This document shows, one piece after another, positions 6,191 through 7,378 of a DNA stretch of 7,378 nucleotides. The notes beneath the pieces are model-generated. The model was not told where the DNA came from. It searched no databases and worked only from the letters and a program-made list of their open reading frames with translations. The position numbers and the translations under genes were made by a program. The stretch spans positions 1-7,378 of the forward strand of contig CAKQXI010000118.1 of NCBI GenBank assembly GCA_934281565.1. The letters run 5' to 3'. Every line of letters begins with the position of its first letter. The first letter of the stretch is position 1. The stretch comes from an uncultured Prevotella sp. (GTDB lineage: Bacteria > Bacteroidota > Bacteroidia > Bacteroidales > Bacteroidaceae).

Positions 6191-7378
6191 CTAAAAAGCT
6201 AAGAAAGGACGAACAGGAAAGGCATCGGTTTTCCAAGCACTTTGTGGATTAAACAATATATTATTCATAGAAGCTGTATAAATACATATTGCTTCTGAAG
6301 CATCATTTTCCGAAGCCGTCCAAGGCTGAGCACTCGTAGAGGGTGATTGGCAGAATTCTGTACAATTATCACGTCCTACTTTTAGCAATGCATTTTCTAT
6401 CTTGGTCGCCATACTCTGACTATCAGAATTCGTATTAACAGCATGAATAGCAGCAGGATCTTTACATCCACCCAATCCCATCATGGCAGCACAATATTGT
6501 CCTGCTGTAGCCCAGAACCAACCAGTAGATTTGTCTTTAGGTGCAGGGAGTGCTGTATATTGTTTAGCTGCGCTTGCAGCTGGGAATTCTGTTGCACTCA
6601 TAGCAAGAAGCGCGTTTGTTTCAAGGTAACCAGAACTATAACTCTTATTAGCAGAGTTTCTTATTTCATCGGGCTTAAAATTAATCTTATGACGTCCTGC
6701 ATCAGTGTCTGAGGTTCTCCACTGATAATAGTTTCCAAAACTACCATGACTTGTTGAACCTATCGTCTTCAAGCACATCACCAAGGCATGACCACCATGT
6801 CCACTGCCAGTGTTCTTTTCCACCCAATAATCATCATTACCTTTTGCGATATAAGCAACTATGCCAATAGGTGTCTTATTCCTTGCTAAATTATCTGCTT
6901 GATGAGTAAGGGCTCCATCAGAATAATAAATATCACCAAGTTCAAGTGTATAATCATAAATCTTATGGTCTTTTGCTACTGCCATTTTCTTTTGTATTTC
7001 AGAGCTAGCGGGATTAAATTCCAAAGAACTTTTCCAAGCATACCTTACATCATTGCTTGAAGCACTAATTGTGGTAGAAACACCTGATTTTACAACTGCA
7101 ATATAATGATCATCGGCTAACTTGTTTAATTTTCTACCAGTAAAACTATTACTAACCAGCTCATCACCATGCCACATATAACTATGGTCATTAGCAAGTT
7201 GATAATCTATGCCAGAGCCAAGCGTAATGTCAGCAAGCCCCATGGCATGAGCCATTGCCAAGTTTATTCCACTGCCTGTATTACTTAATATTGCATTGGC
7301 AACTTGCAAGTCACTGGCATTCATTTTGTCCATTGTACTTTGGTCAGCATTAGGAGACCAAGCTGCTTCCAAAGTCTT
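6191..7378 (-). CDS. Fimbrillin-like surface protein, C-terminal 395 residues (partial, start beyond window)
   Basis: The frame ends at TAG 6193-6191 and is open through the right edge, starting KTLEAAWSP, which aligns with KTLEAAWEP in the neighbouring gene. The true start and any signal peptide lie outside the window; the leucine codon TTG at 7372 is internal, not a start. The visible part is a paralogue of the second half of the complete neighbour and keeps the same order of motifs: NASDLQV (20-26), AHAMGLADITL (43-53), KLNKLADDHYIAVVKSG (83-99), GDIYYSDG (148-155), a 21-residue block identical in both proteins (182-202), KSTGW..ATAGQYC (283-296), and the ending RPFLAF. Numbering counts from the window edge. 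It is therefore the rear of a fimbrillin-like module plus a C-type-lectin-like/DUF1566-like domain. The second half differs, with several cysteines (GGCKD, DNCTEFC) that the neighbour lacks. It lies 203 bp upstream of the neighbour's ATG on the same strand. Adhesin or pilus-tip function is inferred from the family. Confidence 0.8.
   Translation of the reverse strand, partial: KTLEAAWSPNADQSTMDKMNASDLQVANAILSNTGSGINLAMAHAMGLADITLGSGIDYQLANDHSYMWHGDELVSNSFTGRKLNKLADDHYIAVVKSGVSTTISASSNDVRYAWKSSLEFNPASSEIQKKMAVAKDHKIYDYTLELGDIYYSDGALTHQADNLARNKTPIGIVAYIAKGNDDYWVEKNTGSGHGGHALVMCLKTIGSTSHGSFGNYYQWRTSDTDAGRHKINFKPDEIRNSANKSYSSGYLETNALLAMSATEFPAASAAKQYTALPAPKDKSTGWFWATAGQYCAAMMGLGGCKDPAAIHAVNTNSDSQSMATKIENALLKVGRDNCTEFCQSPSTSAQPWTASENDASEAICIYTASMNNILFNPQSAWKTDAFPVRPFLAF

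Noticed and set aside
6443..6712. Plus-strand open frame of 89 codons antisense to the partial fimbrillin-like gene
   Set aside because: It lies fully inside the sense gene, has no recognisable domain or promoter, and is Cys/Ser-rich low-quality sequence.

Overview
The window looks like a chromosomal segment of a Bacteroidota bacterium, most likely Prevotella/Segatella or a close relative. The reasons are the topoisomerase IV A type, the TAnnTTTG promoter boxes of the Bacteroidota housekeeping sigma factor, the lack of clear Shine-Dalgarno sites, and two fimbrillin-like surface proteins. No rRNA, tRNA, CRISPR array or transposase gene was seen.

Left part (1-3056): two core genes diverge from a 103-bp intergenic region. 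On the minus strand are the first 41 codons of glycyl-tRNA synthetase, cut by the window edge. On the plus strand is a complete 942-residue type IIA topoisomerase A subunit, best read as topoisomerase IV subunit A (ParC-type). Each has a matching -7 box.

Middle (3057-3322): a 266-bp convergent intergenic region holds three unrelated stem-loops back to back. They probably act as terminators separating the core gene from the surface-protein locus.

Right part (3323-7378): two paralogous minus-strand genes encode fimbrillin-like proteins that share a C-terminal C-type-lectin-like/DUF1566-like domain and the ending RPFLAF. The downstream copy is complete except that its lipoprotein signal peptide and mature part are out of frame. 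The break lies at an uninterrupted run of 11 G on the coding strand (5902-5912), just after the lipobox cysteine. Ten or thirteen G would restore an 887-residue lipoprotein; eleven, as here, gives a 32-residue product. This is the main finding: a probable slipped-strand ON/OFF switch on a surface adhesin or pilin, captured OFF. The upstream paralogue runs off the right edge, so its start cannot be examined. The 203 bp between the two genes contain a promoter, a stem-loop, and a short inverted repeat around the promoter region.

Taken together, the right part reads as an accessory, probably variable surface-adhesin locus beside conserved housekeeping genes. All domain names rest on motif recognition by eye; no database search was possible.
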